From: Candidatus Promineofilum glycogenicum
GTDB taxonomy: Bacteria; Chloroflexota; Anaerolineae; Promineifilales; Promineifilaceae
Direction of reading: 5' to 3'
Length of the DNA stretch: 64,000 bases
Assembly: GCA_016707605.1 (NCBI GenBank)
Contig: JADJHJ010000003.1
Span: 372,001-436,000 of the forward strand
Shown here: piece by piece, positions 61,155 through 64,000 of the stretch
Position numbering within the stretch: the stretch's first letter is position 1
Layout: every line of letters begins with the position of its first letter
Notes under the pieces: model-generated
Databases searched by the model: none
Told to the model about the DNA's origin: nothing
Seen by the model: only the letters and a program-made list of their open reading frames with translations
Made by a program: the position numbers and the translations under genes

Positions 61155-63617
61155 ATGGCAGCACCATCAAATTCCGTGAACCGTCACTCTCGGCTTTTCG
61201 CTTTATGTCTTAGTGTTGGGTTTGCTGTTGTTGGCGCCGTGCTGTGGGCCAACGCACTGTCCGGCGCGCCGACGACCGCGGCGGCAAACCTCTCGTCCCC
61301 CATCCTCATCGACAGCGTCCTTTACGACGGCTACGCCCTCAACGACGCCGACGAGGCCGTGCGCCTGGTCAACGCCGGCGCGACGACGGTCAACCTCGGC
61401 GGCTGGCGGCTGGGCGACGGGGCGACGGCGGCGACGCTGCCCGGCGGCACGGCGCTGGCCCCCGGTGCGGCCATCTGGCTGGCCCGCGACGCCGCCGCTT
61501 TCCGCTTCCAGTTCGGCCACGACGCCGACATGGTGCTTGCCCCCTGGCCGGGCTATAGCAACAGCGGCGACGAGGTTGTTTTGCAGGACGCGACGGGGGC
61601 GACGGCCGACGCGCTGGTGTACGTTGGGGGCGACACGGCCCGCGATGGCTGGTTCGGCCCGGCGCTGGCCCCTTACCGCGTCAGCAGTGTGTTCGCCGCC
61701 GAGGGGCAGATCCTCTTCCGGCGGCGCGACGAAGCAACAGGCAGACCTGTTGCCGATAGCGACACGGCCGCCGACTGGGCGCAGATGACCGCCGACCCCA
61801 TCGCCGGGCGCAAGGTGCGCTACCCCGGCTGGTCGGCCGAGCGCTTCGCCGCGCCGGTCGTCATCACCGCCACGGCGACGCTGACCGTGGCCGTGGCCCC
61901 CGACAACGCCTATGCCGCCGTCGTCCGGCTCATTGACGGCGCAACGTCGTCCATTCGCCTTTCGTCGCTGACGCTGGAGAACGCCGCTCTGGGCGAGGCG
62001 CTGGCGCGGGCGGCGCGGCGGGGCGTGGCCGTGACGGCGCTGCTGGAGGGCGCGCCGCCGGGCGGGCTGAGCGACCAGGAGCGCTACATCTGCGGGCTGA
62101 TCACGGCCGGCGGCGGGGCGTGCTGGTTCATGGCCGGCGACGACGGGCGGCAAGTCCACAGCCGCTACCGCTACCTGCACGCCAAATACGTGATCATCGA
62201 CGACCGCATCGCCGCCGTCAGCAGCGAGAACTTCAGCCCCGATAGCCTGCCCGACGACGACAAGAGCGACGGCACGTGGGGGCGGCGCGGCGTGGTGCTC
62301 ATCACCGACGCCCGCGCCGTGGCCGCCCATCTGGCGGCCGTCTTCGCCGACGATCTGGACGCGGCCCACGCCGACCTGCGCCGCTGGTCGGCGGCCGACC
62401 CGGTTTACGGCGCGCCGCCGCCCGGCTTCACGCCCATTCTCACCACCGGCGGCATCTCCTACACCGTGCGCTTCCCGGAGCCGGCGGCCTTCTTCGGCGT
62501 CCATCGCTTCGAGATCATCCAGTCGCCGGAGAACAGTCTGCGGGCGGGCGATGGCTTGCTGGGGCTGATTGGCCGGGCGGGGGAGGGGGATACGTTGCTG
62601 TTCGAGCAACTCAACGAGCGCCCCCACTGTGGGGGGACCAACAGCAACGCGACGGCCGATCCCAATCCGCGGCTGGAGGCGGCGCTCGACGCGGCCCGGC
62701 GCGGCGCGTCTGTCTCGCTACTGCTCGATAGCTTCTTCGACGACGCCGGCAGCGCCGTGGGCAATGCCGCGACGTGCGCCTACGTGACCCAGGTGGCCGG
62801 GCGCGAGGGGCTGCGGCTGCGCTGCCGGACGGGCAACCCCACCGGGCTGGGCATCCACAACAAGATGGTGCTGGCCCGGATTGACGGCCGCGGCACGATC
62901 CACGTTGGCAGCATCAACGGCACGGAGGTGTCGCACAAGGGCAACCGCGAACTGGCCCTGCAGGTGCAGTCGGACGGGGCCTACACCTATCTGGCCGGCC
63001 TCTTCGCCGGCGACACGCCCCAGACGGCGCTCCTGCCGCTGACGCTGGCCGGCTATCAGGGCGCGGCCGGCCATTTGCTCATCAGCGAGATCGTCTACGA
63101 CTCACCGGGGCCGGACGAGGCGGAGTTTGTCGAACTGGTCAACCCGACCGGCGCGCCCATCGACCTGACCGGCTACGCGCTGGGCGACGCCGTCTCGGCG
63201 CTCGACTTCGAGGACATGCGCCACTTTCCGCCCGGCGTGGTCGTGCCGCCCGGCGGGGTGGTGGTCGTAACGTTGAGCGCCGTCGCCTTCCGCGAGGCGT
63301 TCGACGCCGAACCGCAGTTCGAGATCGTCAACAGCGACCCGGCCGTGCCCGACCTGATTGACGACCCGGCCTGGGGCGATCCGGCGGCGCTGTTCCAGTT
63401 GGGCAACGCCGGCGATGAGGTGCTGTTGATTCGCTGGGATGGGCTGGTGGACGTGGTGACGTATGGCAGCGGCTATCACGGCGGGGTGGTCGGCTGTGGG
63501 TTGCTCGTTGCGCCGGAGAGGACGTTGGAGCGGCGGCCATATTGGCGGGATAGCGATAGTTGTCCGGGGGATTTTCGGGGGTGGGCGTTTGCGAGTCCGG
63601 GGGAACCCTCTCCCTAG
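61155..63617 (+). CDS. Secreted phospholipase-D-like protein with lamin-tail domains
   Basis: 820 residues. Signal peptide ~1-43. Residues 45-170 are a lamin-tail-like (LTD) beta domain; 240-400 and 480-665 are two PLD domains with HKD motifs His342-x-Lys344 (LHAKYVIIDD, then SSENF) and His568-x-Lys570 (IHNKMVL, then GSINGTE); residues 675-815 are a second LTD. Probably an extracellular nuclease or phospholipase. The last residues (SPGEPSP) are encoded by a repeat. Confidence 0.9.
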   Translation: MAAPSNSVNRHSRLFALCLSVGFAVVGAVLWANALSGAPTTAAANLSSPILIDSVLYDGYALNDADEAVRLVNAGATTVNLGGWRLGDGATAATLPGGTALAPGAAIWLARDAAAFRFQFGHDADMVLAPWPGYSNSGDEVVLQDATGATADALVYVGGDTARDGWFGPALAPYRVSSVFAAEGQILFRRRDEATGRPVADSDTAADWAQMTADPIAGRKVRYPGWSAERFAAPVVITATATLTVAVAPDNAYAAVVRLIDGATSSIRLSSLTLENAALGEALARAARRGVAVTALLEGAPPGGLSDQERYICGLITAGGGACWFMAGDDGRQVHSRYRYLHAKYVIIDDRIAAVSSENFSPDSLPDDDKSDGTWGRRGVVLITDARAVAAHLAAVFADDLDAAHADLRRWSAADPVYGAPPPGFTPILTTGGISYTVRFPEPAAFFGVHRFEIIQSPENSLRAGDGLLGLIGRAGEGDTLLFEQLNERPHCGGTNSNATADPNPRLEAALDAARRGASVSLLLDSFFDDAGSAVGNAATCAYVTQVAGREGLRLRCRTGNPTGLGIHNKMVLARIDGRGTIHVGSINGTEVSHKGNRELALQVQSDGAYTYLAGLFAGDTPQTALLPLTLAGYQGAAGHLLISEIVYDSPGPDEAEFVELVNPTGAPIDLTGYALGDAVSALDFEDMRHFPPGVVVPPGGVVVVTLSAVAFREAFDAEPQFEIVNSDPAVPDLIDDPAWGDPAALFQLGNAGDEVLLIRWDGLVDVVTYGSGYHGGVVGCGLLVAPERTLERRPYWRDSDSCPGDFRGWAFASPGEPSP

Positions 63618-63640
63618 CCCTCTCCCAAGGGGCGAGGGGA
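63605..63640. repeat. CCCTCTCCCAAGGGGCGAGGGG element
   Basis: One unit of the family at 35776 and 58590, overlapping the stop of the PLD gene. Confidence 0.8.
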
Positions 63641-63731
63641 CAAGAAGACCCTCGAAAGCCCTGCGGGGGCAGGGCTTTCTCAGGGGGGATAGAGACACGG
63701 CCGGGGGCCGGTGTCGTTGAATGGACTCGTG

Positions 63732-64000
63732 CTACTGTTCGGTTAACAGGCGGTCGATCTCGCCGCGAATCGAGGTCAGGTCGTCCAGGCGCAGGTAGAC
63801 GATGGCGTAGCGCACGTAGGCGACCAGGTCAAGCTCCTTCAGCTTGCGAATGACCATGTCGCCGACGATGCGGCTCTTGACCTCTTCCTGACCCATGCGC
63901 TGCAACTCGGCCTCGATCTCGCCGGCCATGCGCTCGATGTCGGCGGCCGAGATCGGCCGCTTGGCGCAGGCGACGCGGATGCCGCCCAATAACTTCTCGC
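63732..64000 (-). CDS. nrdR: Transcriptional repressor NrdR (partial, N-terminus off window)
   Basis: The C-terminal ~89 residues are visible: KLLGGIRVACAKRPISAADIERMAGEIEAEL and LKELDLVAYVRYAIVYLRLDDL are the ATP-cone of NrdR, which senses ATP/dATP and represses ribonucleotide reductase genes. The N-terminal zinc ribbon lies beyond base 64000. It ends in TAG at 63732. Confidence 0.92.
   Translation of the reverse strand, partial: EKLLGGIRVACAKRPISAADIERMAGEIEAELQRMGQEEVKSRIVGDMVIRKLKELDLVAYVRYAIVYLRLDDLTSIRGEIDRLLTEQ

Overview
This 64 kb window is a high-GC, gene-dense piece of a bacterial chromosome, most likely from a Chloroflexota lineage (Anaerolineae/Caldilineae type). I infer this from the codon use, the Thr/Pro-rich secreted proteins, NBR1-type Ig domains, a CarH-like B12 regulator, a Bacillus-type SOS box, and the abundance of short intergenic palindromes. 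There is no rRNA, CRISPR array, prophage or intact insertion sequence. Three tRNA genes are present (Arg-ACG, Ser-GCT, Ser-TGA).

Layout. 0-9 kb: partial serine hydrolase, penicillin-acylase homologue, prepilin peptidase, a GNAT-like protein with a MenC/NSAR enolase, ProC, and a PabB-PabC fusion. 9-15 kb: a leftward cell-envelope glycan cluster (GT2, GT-C membrane transferase, secreted glycosidase-like protein, Wzt-like ABC ATPase). 15-21.4 kb: MutS2, UvrB under an apparent SOS box, glutaminyl cyclase. 21.4-22.6 kb: a structured leader/RNA candidate and small stress proteins. 22.6-27.1 kb: a leftward operon of a CarH/LitR-like B12 photoreceptor-type regulator, an SDR epimerase, a decayed photolyase and a dienelactone hydrolase. 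27-41 kb: secreted proteins, THUMP-like methyltransferase, PD-(D/E)XK nuclease, M23 lipoprotein, lipoate ligase, ComEA-like protein, PrsW, DinB, HNH and a truncated HAD gene. 41-44 kb: TetR and a cytochrome P450 with a clear promoter/operator, then tRNAs. 44-50.8 kb: a 1438-residue two-barrel, four-Ig, C39-peptidase protein and neighbours. 50.9-55.9 kb: two-component system, QueA, dNK-MazG fusion, nucleotidyltransferase. 56-64 kb: S8 protease, a radical SAM gene whose apparent stop is a selenocysteine TGA in a CUAEP tail, YggX-like protein, formyltransferase, a broken toxin-antitoxin pair, a PLD/lamin-tail protein and the 3' part of nrdR.

Two global properties stand out. Nearly every gap between gene 3' ends carries a palindrome built of short, slightly varied tandem words. 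At least fifteen families recur, and they often supply the stop codon or last residues of the adjoining protein. About a dozen genes carry single-base frameshifts, which points to residual indel errors in the sequence, although the photolyase, the HAD gene and the toxin look truly damaged.

Strongest leads: the selenocysteine CUAEP radical SAM protein next to a YggX homologue; the giant Ig/glycosidase/C39 protein; the B12-photoreceptor operon with a dying photolyase; and the palindrome families that rewrite protein C-termini.
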